Assembly: GCF_021556615.1 (NCBI RefSeq)
Contig: NZ_JAKGGD010000006.1
Location: 62,001 to 126,000 of the forward strand
From: Paracoccus salsus
GTDB taxonomy: Bacteria > Pseudomonadota > Alphaproteobacteria > Rhodobacterales > Rhodobacteraceae
DNA: 64,000 nucleotides
Direction of reading: 5' to 3'
Part shown: one piece after another, positions 34,328 to 43,542 of the stretch
Numbering within the stretch: position 1 is the first letter of the stretch
How the letters are laid out: every line of letters starts with the position of its first letter
The notes under the pieces: model-generated
What the model saw: only the letters and a program-made list of their open reading frames with translations
The model's database searches: none
Told to the model about the DNA's origin: nothing
Program-made: the position numbers and the translations under genes

Positions 34328-35625
34328 TGCGATCGATCCGGGCGCGCCTGCTGCTGCTGGCCGCTGCCTGGCTGGGCGCTGCGCTGCTGGCGGCATTCCT
34401 GATGGTGTCGCATCTGCTCGAGGATTTCGTGACCGGCCGCTTCGACGCCGAGGCGGATGCGGTCGCCGACGCGCTGACCGGCAGCATCGAGGCCACCGCA
34501 GACGGCCGCATCACGGTCGACGGCGTGCCCATCGACGCCCGCTTCGGCCTGCCTCTCAGCGGCTGGTACTGGCAGGTCAGCGCCGGGGAACGGGCCGTGG
34601 CGCGCTCGACATCGCTGCTGGACGGACGGCTTGACGGTCCGGGCGGGTCCTTCCTGAGCGGGCATGGCATCGGCGCGGATGGTGCCGTCCTGCGCGTGCT
34701 GCGGCGCGAGTTTACGATCCCCGACAGTGACGCGCTGATCGCCGTCACCGTCACCGCACCGGTCGACCAGATCCGCGACAGCCTGCACCAGATCCGTCGT
34801 CCGCTTGCGTTCTCGCTGATCGTGCTCGGCCTGGGTCTTGCAGCGGCAAGCGTCATCCAGGTGCAGGCTGGGCTTCGCAGCCTGACGCGGCTGGGTGCCG
34901 ATCTGCGGCGCGTGCGCGCGGGGCAGATGGACCGCCTGCCCCTGCCCGACGTCAGCGAGCTGCGCGCCCTGACATCCGAGATCAACGCCGCCCTTGACCA
35001 GAACGCAACGCTGCTGGCGCGCGCGCGGCAGCATCTTGGCAATCTGGCCCATTCCTTGAAAACGCCGCTTGCCGCGCTGCGCAACGAATTGCCGCCCGAT
35101 CACGGCGGGCAGGCGCTGATCACGCGGATGGACCGGCTGCTGGGCTGGCATCTGCGCCGCGCCCGGCAGGCCGGTCCGCGCCTGCTGGGTCAGCGGACGC
35201 CCGTGCCTCCGGTCATCGACGACATCCTGATGGTGCTGCGCTGGCCGATGCAGGACCGGGGCGTCACCGTGCGGACCGATTGTCCGGCCGAGGCAGGCTT
35301 CGCGGGCGAGCGGCAGGATCTGGAAGAGATGATCGGCAACCTGGCCGAGAATGCGGTGAAATGGGCGCGCAGCCGGGTGCAGATCACCGTCTCCGCGAGT
35401 GCGGCCGGGCTGTGCATCCGCGTCGAGGATGACGGTGCCGGAATGGCAGACACCGATGCCCCGAAGGCCTTGATCCGGGGGGGGCGTCTGGACGAAGATG
35501 GGGCGTCGGGATCAGGGCTTGGCCTGGCGATCGTCGCCGATCTGGCCGCGCTGCACGGGGGCCGTCTGCGGCTGGACCGCAGCGCGCTTGGGGGGCTTGC
35601 CGCAATTGTGGACCTGCCCGCCTGA
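34327..35625 (+). CDS. Two-component sensor histidine kinase
   Basis: A 432-residue inner-membrane kinase with helices at about 5-28 and 160-178 flanking a periplasmic sensor of roughly 130 residues, then a HAMP-like region. The phosphoacceptor is H242 in NLAHSLKTPLAAL, and the ATP-binding domain has the N-box GNLAENAVKWA and the G-boxes DDGAGM and GSGLGLAI. The pattern resembles PhoQ/FeuQ-type sensors. Signal unknown; the linked PepSY proteins are likely partners. Confidence 0.92.
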   Translation: MRSIRARLLLLAAAWLGAALLAAFLMVSHLLEDFVTGRFDAEADAVADALTGSIEATADGRITVDGVPIDARFGLPLSGWYWQVSAGERAVARSTSLLDGRLDGPGGSFLSGHGIGADGAVLRVLRREFTIPDSDALIAVTVTAPVDQIRDSLHQIRRPLAFSLIVLGLGLAAASVIQVQAGLRSLTRLGADLRRVRAGQMDRLPLPDVSELRALTSEINAALDQNATLLARARQHLGNLAHSLKTPLAALRNELPPDHGGQALITRMDRLLGWHLRRARQAGPRLLGQRTPVPPVIDDILMVLRWPMQDRGVTVRTDCPAEAGFAGERQDLEEMIGNLAENAVKWARSRVQITVSASAAGLCIRVEDDGAGMADTDAPKALIRGGRLDEDGASGSGLGLAIVADLAALHGGRLRLDRSALGGLAAIVDLPA

Positions 35626-35653
35626 AACAGTCGCAAGGACCGGCCGCAGGGGT

Positions 35654-35669
35654 TTTACCGTTTGATAAA
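35654..35669 (+). promoter_or_regulatory. Degenerate RutR-like box upstream of preT
   Basis: TTTACCGTTTGATAAA matches the RutR box TTGACCA-NN-TGGTCAA at 10 of 14 positions and has partial dyad symmetry (TTTA/TAAA). It lies 55 bp before the preT start in an otherwise GC-rich region. It would tie preTA to the same repressor, but the match is imperfect. Confidence 0.4.
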
Positions 35670-35723
35670 AAATCGAAGCTGTGCCAGCCTGATCCTGTCC
35701 AACAGGTGAGCCAGGAGACGCAA

Positions 35724-37085
35724 ATGTCCCAAGCCCGACTCTCGCCCGGCATCGTGCCCGGACGGCTGACCGCCGAAGAGCTTGCGGCGAATTTCGCCGA
35801 TGTCGCCCCGCCGCTTGACCGGCACGAGGCGCAGGTCGCGGCAGACCGCTGCTATTTCTGTCATGACGCGCCCTGCATCACCGCATGTCCCACGGCCATC
35901 GACATTCCGCTGTTCATCCGGCAGATCGCGACCGGCACGCCCGACGCGGCCGCGATGACGATCTTTCACGCCAATATCCTGGGGGGCATGTGTGCCCGCG
36001 TCTGCCCGACCGAGACGCTGTGCGAAGGCGCCTGCGTGCGGATGGAGTCCGAGGGCGATCCGGTCCGGATCGGCGCGCTGCAACGCCATGCCACGGACGG
36101 CCTGATGGCGCAGGGCGGACATCCGTTCCGCCGCGCCGCGCCGACCGGCAAGCGCATCGCCGTCGTGGGCGCAGGCCCCGCGGGGCTGTCCTGCGCGCAT
36201 CGCCTCGCGGCCAAGGGCCACGAGGTCGTCGTCTTCGACCGGCGCGACAAGCCCGGCGGCCTGAACGAATACGGCATCGCCAGCTACAAGACCGTGAACG
36301 GCTTCGCCCAGGCCGAGGTGGACTGGCTGATGGCGATCGGTGGCATCACCATCGAGACAGGCAAGGCGCTGGGGCGCGACCTGACGCTGCAGGCATTGCA
36401 GGACCGGTTCGACGCCGTTTTCCTGGGCATCGGGCTGGGTGCCGTGAACGCGCTGCGCGCCGAGGGCGAGGACTACCGCAATGTCCGCGATGCCATCGAT
36501 TTCATCGCCGAACTGCGCCAGGCCGAGGATCGCTCCGCCCTGCCCATCGGTCGCGACGTGGTGGTGATCGGCGGCGGCATGACAGCCGTGGATGCCGCCG
36601 TGCAGGCCCGGCTGCTGGGCGCCGAGAACGTCACCATGGTCTATCGCCGCGACCGCGCGCAGATGGGCGCCTCGCAGCATGAGCAGGACCACGCCGCCAG
36701 CAAGGGCGTGCGGATCATCACCGGCGCGGCGCCGGTCGCGGTGATCGGCAACGATGGCGCGGCCGAGGCCGTCCAGTTCGCCTATACCGCGGTCAGCGAC
36801 GGCCAGGTGCACCTGACCGGGAACGGCTTCCGTCTGAAGGCAGACCAGGTGTTCAAGGCCATCGGTCAGCGGCTCGGGGGGCCTCCGGATAGGCTGCAAC
36901 TGACGAAAACCGGCAAGATCGCGGTGACCGCGTCGGGCCGGACCAGCATCGCGGGCGTCTGGGCGGGTGGCGACTGTGCCGCGGGCGGCGACGACCTGAC
37001 GGTGACGGCGGTGGCCGAGGGCCGCGATGCCGCCGAGGATATCGACGCCCATCTGACCGGGCGGACGCCCGAAATTCCCGGCTGA
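35724..37085 (+). CDS. preT: NAD-dependent dihydropyrimidine dehydrogenase, PreT subunit
   Basis: A 453-residue flavoprotein related to the glutamate synthase small subunit. N-terminal [4Fe-4S]-type cysteine motifs (CYFCHDAPCITACP and CARVCPTETLCEGAC) precede a FAD-binding domain (AVVGAGPAGLSCAHRLA) and an NAD(P)H-binding domain (VVVIGGGMTAVDAAV). With PreA it reduces uracil and thymine to dihydro forms using NADH, the first step of the reductive pathway. The ATG at 35724 has AGGAG 7 nt upstream; a GTG at 35706 is less likely. It forms a two-gene operon with preA. Confidence 0.93.
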   Translation: MSQARLSPGIVPGRLTAEELAANFADVAPPLDRHEAQVAADRCYFCHDAPCITACPTAIDIPLFIRQIATGTPDAAAMTIFHANILGGMCARVCPTETLCEGACVRMESEGDPVRIGALQRHATDGLMAQGGHPFRRAAPTGKRIAVVGAGPAGLSCAHRLAAKGHEVVVFDRRDKPGGLNEYGIASYKTVNGFAQAEVDWLMAIGGITIETGKALGRDLTLQALQDRFDAVFLGIGLGAVNALRAEGEDYRNVRDAIDFIAELRQAEDRSALPIGRDVVVIGGGMTAVDAAVQARLLGAENVTMVYRRDRAQMGASQHEQDHAASKGVRIITGAAPVAVIGNDGAAEAVQFAYTAVSDGQVHLTGNGFRLKADQVFKAIGQRLGGPPDRLQLTKTGKIAVTASGRTSIAGVWAGGDCAAGGDDLTVTAVAEGRDAAEDIDAHLTGRTPEIPG

Positions 37086-37115
37086 GGCCGGATCGCTGAA
37101 GGAAAGGAGGCTGAC

Positions 37116-38414
37116 ATGGCTGATCTGCGCAGCGACTTTGTCGGGATCAGATCCCCGAACCCGTTCTGGCTGGCCTCGGCGCCGCCCACCGACAAGGAAT
37201 ACAATGTCCGCCGCGCCTTTCAGGCCGGCTGGGGCGGCGTGGTCTGGAAGACGCTGGGGGGCGAGGGTCCGCCGGTGGTCAATGTCAACGGCCCGCGCTA
37301 CGGGGCCATCCATGGTCCCGACCGCCGGCTGCTGGGGCTGAACAATATCGAACTGATCACCGACCGCCCGCTTGAGGTGAACCTGCGCGAGATCAAGACC
37401 GTCAAGCGCGACTATCCCGACCGCGCCCTCGTCATCAGCCTGATGGTGCCCTGCGACGAAGACAGCTGGCGCAGGATCCTGTCGCAGATCGAGGACACCG
37501 GTGCCGACGGGGTCGAGCTGAATTTCGGCTGCCCCCATGGCATGAGCGAGCGCGGCATGGGATCCGCCGTCGGCCAGGTGCCGGAGTATATCGAGATGGT
37601 GACGCGCTGGGTAAAGCAGTATTCGCGGATGCCCTGCATCGTGAAGCTGACCCCGAATGTCACCGATGTCCGCAAGCCCGCCGAGGCCGCGAAACGGGGT
37701 GGCGCCGACGCGGTCAGCCTGATCAACACGATCAACTCGATCACCTCTGTCGATCTGGACCTGTTCGCCCCGCAGCCGACCATCGACGGCAAGGGCGCGC
37801 ATGGCGGCTATTGCGGGCCGGCGGTCAAGCCGATCGCGCTGAACATGGTGGCCGAGATCGCCCGCCACGCCGCGACGCGCGGCCTGCCGATCAGCGGCAT
37901 CGGCGGCATCACGACCTGGCGCGATGCGGCGGAATTCATGGCGTTGGGGGCGGGCAATGTGCAGGTCTGCACGGCCGCCATGACCTATGGATTCAAGGTG
38001 GTGCAGGAGATGATCTCGGGGCTGCGCGATTATCTGGACAGCCACGAGATGGCGCTGCCGGACCTGATCGGGCGGGCGGTGCCCAATGTCACCGACTGGA
38101 ACCAGCTGAACCTGAACTATGTCACCAAGGCGGTGATCGACCAGGACGCCTGCATCAAATGCGGTCGCTGCTACGCTGCCTGCGAGGATACCAGCCACCA
38201 GGCGATCGCCATGAAGCCCGGCCGGGTCTTCGAGGTGATCGAGGAGGACTGCGTGGCCTGCAACCTGTGCGTCGATGTCTGTCCGGTCGAGGACTGCATC
38301 ACGATGCGCGAACTGGCCCCGGGCGAGCTGGACCTGCGGACCGGCCTGCGACGTGGGGGCTACGCCAACTGGACGTCCCATCCCAACAACCCGATGGCGA
38401 AGGCGGCGGAATAG
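37116..38414 (+). CDS. preA: NAD-dependent dihydropyrimidine dehydrogenase, PreA subunit
   Basis: A 432-residue FMN TIM-barrel subunit that carries the pyrimidine active site. The barrel matches dihydropyrimidine and dihydroorotate dehydrogenases (NPFWLASAPPT, VELNFGCPHGMSERGMG, ISGIGGITTW). Two [4Fe-4S] ferredoxin motifs follow at the C-terminus: CIKCGRCYAAC and CVACNLCVDVCP. AAAGGAGG precedes the ATG. It converges with putP across a palindromic repeat. Confidence 0.95.
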   Translation: MADLRSDFVGIRSPNPFWLASAPPTDKEYNVRRAFQAGWGGVVWKTLGGEGPPVVNVNGPRYGAIHGPDRRLLGLNNIELITDRPLEVNLREIKTVKRDYPDRALVISLMVPCDEDSWRRILSQIEDTGADGVELNFGCPHGMSERGMGSAVGQVPEYIEMVTRWVKQYSRMPCIVKLTPNVTDVRKPAEAAKRGGADAVSLINTINSITSVDLDLFAPQPTIDGKGAHGGYCGPAVKPIALNMVAEIARHAATRGLPISGIGGITTWRDAAEFMALGAGNVQVCTAAMTYGFKVVQEMISGLRDYLDSHEMALPDLIGRAVPNVTDWNQLNLNYVTKAVIDQDACIKCGRCYAACEDTSHQAIAMKPGRVFEVIEEDCVACNLCVDVCPVEDCITMRELAPGELDLRTGLRRGGYANWTSHPNNPMAKAAE

Positions 38415-38427
38415 ACCGCCGCCTTCG

Positions 38428-38476
38428 TTTGCGTCCCGCGATGGCCGGGGGGCTGTCTGCCCCCCGGCCCCCCCGA
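38428..38476 (-). repeat. Dispersed GC-rich palindrome, copy 2
   Basis: In minus-strand orientation it reads GGGGGGCCGGGGGGC, a short loop, GCCCCCCGGCC, then ATCGCGGGACGCAAA. The core and the CGCGGGACGCAA flank match copies at 56554 and 60142. It lies between the convergent preA and putP and may also act as a transcription end. Confidence 0.75.
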
Positions 38477-38505
38477 GCTTGTGTCGCGACCGATGCGGGC
38501 CGCGA

Positions 38506-39984
38506 TCAACCCTGTTTCAGGGGCCGGAACTCGCCCTTGGCCTCGGTCGCCAGGCTGACGGCCACGATCGCGATCATGGCGAGGATGAAGCCCGGAATGA
38601 TCTCGTAGACGCCCGGCCCGCCCATGAAGCTGGCATTGAGCCCGGCCCAGATCCAGATCATCACCGTGCCCGCGCCGACGACGAGCCCCGCAACCGCGCC
38701 CAGCCCGGTCATCCGCGACCAGGTCAGCGACAGGATGATCAGCGGACCGAACGCCGCGCCGAAGCCCGCCCAGGCATTGGACACCAGCGAAAGCACGCTG
38801 GAATTCGGGTCGCGCGCGATGATGGCGGCGACGATCCCCACCGCCAGCACTGCCAGGCGGCCGACCAGCACCAGCGTCTGATCGCTGGCTTCGCGGTTCA
38901 GGAACAGCCGATAGAAATCTTCGGTCAGCGACGACGAGGACACCAGCAGCTGGCTGGAAACCGTGCTCATGATCGCGGCCAGCAATGCCGCGAACAGGAA
39001 GCCCGTGACAAGCGGGTGGAACAGCAGTTCGGCCAGGATGATGAAGATGGTTTCCGGATCCTCGATGCTGAGCCCGTTGCGGACCACATAGGCGCGACCG
39101 AAGACCCCCAGGCCGATCGCGCCGAGCAGCGAGATTGCCATCCACCCCATCCCGATGTTGCGGGCCGTGGGCACCTCCTCGAGGCTGCGCACCGCCATGA
39201 AGCGGACGATGATGTGGGGCTGACCGAAATAACCCAGACCCCAGGCGACCGCCGAAAGGAAACCCACGACTGTCAGGCCCTGAGTCAGCGAGAGGAAGTT
39301 CGGATCGACCGCAGCGAGGGTCTCGCGCGCCTGTGCAAGCCCGCCGCCCCCCGGCCCCAGCAGCACCACCAGCGGCATGATGACCAGCGCCAGCATCATG
39401 ATGCAGCCCTGCACGAAATCGGTCAGGCTGACCGCCAGGAATCCGCCGACCACGGTATAGGCCAGCACGACGCCAAGGGTCAGCCAGACCCCGGCCTGAT
39501 AGTTGCCGCCGAATGCGCTGGCGAACAGCTTGCCGCCGCCGACCAGTCCCGAGGCGGTGTAGACGGCGAAGAACACCACGATCACCACCGCCGAGATCAC
39601 CCGCAAGGGCAGTGCCCGGGTGGGAAAGCGGTTCGCCAGAAAGGCGGGGATCGTGAGAGAATTGTCATAGCGCTGTGTCTGTTCGCGCAAGCGCGGCGCG
39701 ACGATGATCCAGTTCAGAAGCGCGCCCACGAACAGCCCGATGCCGATCCAGGCCTCGACCAGTCCGGCTGCGTAAAGCGCGCCGGGCAGCCCCAGCAGAA
39801 GCCAGCCGCTCATGTCCGAGGCACCGGCCGACAGCGCGGCGACGGCCGGCGGCAGGTTGCGCCCGCCCAGCATGTATTCTTCCGAGTTCGACGTGGATTT
39901 GCGCCACGCGTAGATGCCGATGGCCAGCATCAGCATGAAATAGAGGATCAGACTGATCCAGACGCCAGTCGCCATGTTTTCCAT
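38506..39984 (-). CDS. putP: Sodium/proline symporter
   Basis: A 492-residue member of the sodium:solute symporter family, PutP type, with about 13 helices. Family motifs include LGGRNLPPAVAALSAGASDMSGWLLLG split across helix 2, and GWGLGYFGQPHI-like sequence (AWGLGYFGQPHIIVRFMA). The helix-9 region AALLAAIMSTVSSQLLVSSS gives sodium-binding residues. It takes up proline with Na+. The start at 39984 was preferred over 39975; neither has a strong ribosome site. It is the last gene of a minus-strand series after the M32 peptidase. Confidence 0.92.
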   Translation of the reverse strand: MENMATGVWISLILYFMLMLAIGIYAWRKSTSNSEEYMLGGRNLPPAVAALSAGASDMSGWLLLGLPGALYAAGLVEAWIGIGLFVGALLNWIIVAPRLREQTQRYDNSLTIPAFLANRFPTRALPLRVISAVVIVVFFAVYTASGLVGGGKLFASAFGGNYQAGVWLTLGVVLAYTVVGGFLAVSLTDFVQGCIMMLALVIMPLVVLLGPGGGGLAQARETLAAVDPNFLSLTQGLTVVGFLSAVAWGLGYFGQPHIIVRFMAVRSLEEVPTARNIGMGWMAISLLGAIGLGVFGRAYVVRNGLSIEDPETIFIILAELLFHPLVTGFLFAALLAAIMSTVSSQLLVSSSSLTEDFYRLFLNREASDQTLVLVGRLAVLAVGIVAAIIARDPNSSVLSLVSNAWAGFGAAFGPLIILSLTWSRMTGLGAVAGLVVGAGTVMIWIWAGLNASFMGGPGVYEIIPGFILAMIAIVAVSLATEAKGEFRPLKQG

Positions 39985-40089
39985 CCGTGTTTTCAAGACA
40001 TCGTGATGAACCAACGGTGACAGATCGATACGCTGGACGCAACCGACAAGCCCCGGCGAACCTGGCGACACGCGCCGGGGCCGGCGGGA

Positions 40090-41562
40090 TCAGAGGCTGT
40101 AGAGGCGCCCGAACTTGTCCTCGAGATAATCCAGAAGCGGGGCGGGGCTGACCGGCGCGCCGGTCGCCTCTTCGATCAGCCGGTTCGGCGGCCTCAGCCC
40201 GCCATGCCGCTGCACGTTCTCGCGCAGCCATTCGACGCCGGGTCCGGCATCCCCCTGCGCGAGGGCGTCGTCCAGGTCGGGCACCGCCTTGCGCATCGCC
40301 GCGTTCAGGCAGCCGGCATAGACATTGCCCAGGGCATAGGTCGGGAAATAGCCGAACAGCCCCACCGCCCAGTGGACATCCTGCAGCACGCCATTCGCCG
40401 GGCGATCCACCGCGATGCCGAAATCCTTGAGGAAACGCGCATTCCACGCTTCGACCAGATCCTCGCAGTCCAGCCGGCCAGAGATCAGGTCGCGTTCCAG
40501 ATCAAAACGCAGCATGATGTGAAGGTTGTATTGCACCTCGTCGGACTCGGTGCGGACGCAGCCCGGGGTCACGCGGTTCACGGTGGCGTAGAACGCGTCG
40601 GGGTCGGCGATGTTCAGCCCGTCGAACGCGTCCGACATGCGGTCGAACAACCATCCGGTGAACGCCCTGCCCCGGCCCATCTGGTTTTCGTAGATACGGC
40701 TCTGGCTTTCGTGAAGACTCATCGACCCGCCGCGCCCCAGCGGAGTGAAGGCATAGTCCGGATCGATGCCCAGCTCATAGCTGGAATGGCCGACCTCGTG
40801 GATGGTCGAGTAGAGGCAGTTGAAGGGCTCGGGCTCGACCACGCGGGTGGTGATCCGGCTGTCCTGCCAGCGGCCACTGCTGAACGGATGGACGGCCGTG
40901 TCCATCCGGCCGCGCGACCAGTCATAGCCGAAGGAGGTGGCGCAGCTGCGTGCCAGTCGCAGCTGCGTTTCCTGCGGGAAATGGCCGGTCAGCGCCTGTG
41001 GCTGACTGTCGGCGCCCAGCACGTCCTCGCGCAGCGTGACGAGGCGCGGGCGCATGGCGTCGAAGACCGCCGCGATCTCGGCGGCGGTTGTGTCTGGCTC
41101 GAACTCCTGAAGCAACGCGTCATACAGGTCGCCGCCATCCGCCAGCGCGGCGGCCTGTTCGCGCTTGAGCATCAGGACCTGGTCCAGGGTGGGCAGGAAA
41201 TCCAGAGGCGATTCATTCGCGCGCGCGTCGGCCCAGATGCCTTGCGCCAGCGAAGTGGTCCGGGCCAGTTCGGTGGCAAGCCGCGCGGGAATGCGGCTGG
41301 CGCGGGTGAAATCGCGGTTGATCAGTTCGACGATTCGCGTCTCGACCTCGGTCCGCGGCTCGGCGGCGGCCAGCCATTCGCCCAGGCGCGGATCGGTCCG
41401 CCGTTCGTGCAGCACCTCTTCCATCGCCGCGATCTCTTCGGATCGCTGTTCGGTCGCGCCGCGCGGCATTACGGTTTCCTGGTCCCAGCCAAGCCGTTCG
41501 GCGACCGAGGACAGCGCCTCGGTCTGGCGCTGGAACGCAAGCAGGTCGTCGAAAGCGCTCAT
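40090..41562 (-). CDS. Carboxypeptidase Taq-type, M32 family
   Basis: A 490-residue zinc carboxypeptidase that releases C-terminal residues from peptides in the cytoplasm. The HEXXH motif is HEVGH at 255-259, followed by the HESQSR motif with the third ligand region (GSMSLHESQSRIYENQMGR). Length matches the family (about 500). Its start overlaps the ctaA stop by 4 nt. Confidence 0.94.
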   Translation of the reverse strand: MSAFDDLLAFQRQTEALSSVAERLGWDQETVMPRGATEQRSEEIAAMEEVLHERRTDPRLGEWLAAAEPRTEVETRIVELINRDFTRASRIPARLATELARTTSLAQGIWADARANESPLDFLPTLDQVLMLKREQAAALADGGDLYDALLQEFEPDTTAAEIAAVFDAMRPRLVTLREDVLGADSQPQALTGHFPQETQLRLARSCATSFGYDWSRGRMDTAVHPFSSGRWQDSRITTRVVEPEPFNCLYSTIHEVGHSSYELGIDPDYAFTPLGRGGSMSLHESQSRIYENQMGRGRAFTGWLFDRMSDAFDGLNIADPDAFYATVNRVTPGCVRTESDEVQYNLHIMLRFDLERDLISGRLDCEDLVEAWNARFLKDFGIAVDRPANGVLQDVHWAVGLFGYFPTYALGNVYAGCLNAAMRKAVPDLDDALAQGDAGPGVEWLRENVQRHGGLRPPNRLIEEATGAPVSPAPLLDYLEDKFGRLYSL

Positions 41563-42704
41563 CGGATGGTCCCCCTGACCGAGGTTTCATGTGGGTAGCG
41601 AGCGTGGGCGCGTGCCCGGATAATCAGCGTGAACAGCGCGACCGCGCCAAGCTGATGGGCCAGCGCCAGTGCCAGCGGCGAGGCGTACACGACGTTCATG
41701 ATGCCAAGTCCGATCTGCACCGCGACTATGACGATCATGGCAGCATGGGCGCCGCGTGTCACGGGATGCGGCGATCTGCGGGCGCGCAACCAGACGACCA
41801 CCGCGAAGATCGCCAGCAGATAGCCCGCCATGCGATGCATGAACTGCACCAGCGCCGGGTTCTCGAACAGATTGCGCCAGCCAAGCTCGGCCGTCCAGAT
41901 CGAAGCCGGAATCCATTCGCCGCCCATGGTCGGCCAGCCGGTATATTGCCGGCCCGCGTCGATGCCCGCGACCAGCGCGCCGATCAGGATCTGGACAAAG
42001 GCCAGATGCATCAGCCCGGTGGTCATCGAGAACAGCTTCGGCTCTCCGGCGCGTCGGGCGCGCAGCAGATCGGCTTCGGACCGGCCAAGAAGCAGCACAT
42101 ACCACGCGATCAAGCCAAGGATCAGGAAGGCGATGCCGAGATGCGTGGCAAGACGATAGGACGCCACGCGCGTCATCCCCTCGACCAGCCCGGAACTGAC
42201 CATCCACCAGCCGATCGCGCCCTGCAGACCGCCAAGCGCGCCAAGTCCCAGCAACCGGGGGGTCCAGCCTGTCGGGATCCGTCTCGTGGCCAGCAGGGTC
42301 AGAAAGCCCGCCGCCCAGACCAGCCCGACCAGACGGCCCAGCAGGCGATGCGACCATTCCCACCAGTAGATCCACTTGAAACCGGCCATATCCATGTCGG
42401 CATTGACTTGCGAATATTGCGGGATCTGCCGATAGGCCTCGAACTCGGCTTGCCACTCGGCCTCGGTCATCGGCGGGATCGTACCCGTCACCGGTGCCCA
42501 TTCGGTGATCGACAGGCCGGACCCGGTCAGCCTTGTCGCCCCGCCCAGGGCGATCATCGCGGCGACCATCGCAAACAGGATCATCAGCCAGATGCGGATC
42601 GCCCGCCGCGCGCCCCGCGGGGCGGCGTCGATCATGCCGGTCCGCGGGGGCGCGCGGCGGGCAGTCTGGTCCGAGACTTCCTCGAATACGGGGCGCTTGG
42701 CCAT
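41559..42704 (-). CDS. ctaA: Heme A synthase (CtaA/Cox15)
   Basis: Integral membrane enzyme of 381 residues that oxidises the C8 methyl of heme O to make heme A for aa3-type cytochrome oxidase. Eight helices and the conserved heme-ligand histidines are in EWSHRLLGRLVG, THLGIAFLIL, MHRMAGYLLA and AHQLGAVALF. The signature GGATRLTGSGLSITEWAPVTG is split around helix 1. ATG at 42704 is preferred over 42716 because GGAG lies 6 nt before it. Downstream it is coupled to the M32 peptidase. Confidence 0.94.
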   Translation of the reverse strand: MAKRPVFEEVSDQTARRAPPRTGMIDAAPRGARRAIRIWLMILFAMVAAMIALGGATRLTGSGLSITEWAPVTGTIPPMTEAEWQAEFEAYRQIPQYSQVNADMDMAGFKWIYWWEWSHRLLGRLVGLVWAAGFLTLLATRRIPTGWTPRLLGLGALGGLQGAIGWWMVSSGLVEGMTRVASYRLATHLGIAFLILGLIAWYVLLLGRSEADLLRARRAGEPKLFSMTTGLMHLAFVQILIGALVAGIDAGRQYTGWPTMGGEWIPASIWTAELGWRNLFENPALVQFMHRMAGYLLAIFAVVVWLRARRSPHPVTRGAHAAMIVIVAVQIGLGIMNVVYASPLALALAHQLGAVALFTLIIRARAHARYPHETSVRGTIR

Positions 42705-42743
42705 TTTCGGCTCCATTTTGGTCGAGCGGAGGTTAGGTCGGGC

Positions 42744-43472
42744 TTATCGGCGGGTCAATTGCCGCAGCATGCCGTGCAGGATGCGGACATCGCCGCGTGT
42801 CAGGGTCAGCCGCGACCACATGTTGCGCAGGTTCAGGCGCATGTTGTGGGCCTTGTTTTCAGGGAAGAAAAACCCGGCCTCGGTCAGCTTTTCCTCGTAA
42901 TGGTCGCCAAGGCGCTCGACTTCCACACGGTCGGCCAGCAGCTCGGAGACCGGGCGGCGGCCATGCGGCGCGGGTTCGGGCGGCAATTGGTCGCGGCCCC
43001 ACTCATAGCCCATCAGCAAGACGGCCTGGGCCAGGTTGAGCGAGGGGAAGTCCGGGTTCACCGGAACGGTCACGATGGCATTGGCGCGGGCCACGTCATC
43101 GTTTTCCAGCCCGGCGCGTTCGGGGCCGAAGATGATCGCGCTCTGCCCGTCATGGCTGCGCGCCTTTTCCATCGCGGTCTGCGGGGTGTGGACCGGCTTC
43201 GACAATTCGCGCCCGCGCGCGGTGGTGGCGAAGGCGAAGTCGATGCCCTCCATGGCCTCGGCCAGCGTGGGATAGACGCGCGCCTGGTCCAGCACCGCGC
43301 CGGCGGCACCCGAAGCCATCGCGACCGCCTTCGGATTGGGCCAGCCATCGCGCGGCGCGACCAGCCGCATCCGGATCAGGCCGAAATTCAGCATGGCGCG
43401 GGCGGCCGCACCGATATTCTCGCCCATCTGCGGGCGGACAAGGATCACGACGGGTTGGCGACTGTCTTGCAT
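42744..43472 (-). CDS. trmJ: tRNA (cytidine/uridine-2'-O-)-methyltransferase TrmJ
   Basis: A 242-residue SpoU-family (SPOUT) RNA methyltransferase. The knot motifs are visible as VRPQMGENIGAAARAMLNFG (motif 1), AIIFGPERAGLEND (motif 2) and PSLNLAQAVLLMGYEW (motif 3). TrmJ methylates position 32 in the anticodon loop of several tRNAs. The ATG at 43472 begins the conserved domain. It heads the minus-strand group trmJ-ctaA-M32-putP and is divergent from the ThiE-like gene. Confidence 0.9.
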   Translation of the reverse strand: MQDSRQPVVILVRPQMGENIGAAARAMLNFGLIRMRLVAPRDGWPNPKAVAMASGAAGAVLDQARVYPTLAEAMEGIDFAFATTARGRELSKPVHTPQTAMEKARSHDGQSAIIFGPERAGLENDDVARANAIVTVPVNPDFPSLNLAQAVLLMGYEWGRDQLPPEPAPHGRRPVSELLADRVEVERLGDHYEEKLTEAGFFFPENKAHNMRLNLRNMWSRLTLTRGDVRILHGMLRQLTRR

Positions 43473-43542
43473 GCCCGCCGCATAGTCCGTCTGGCAGCGG
43501 GCGGCAAGCTGCGCTATCTGCGTGTCAAAGATGGAGACGCCA

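Noticed and set aside
35655..38381. 908-codon minus-strand open frame
   Set aside because: It is a shadow of preT and preA, with no domain similarity and a composition typical of antisense frames.
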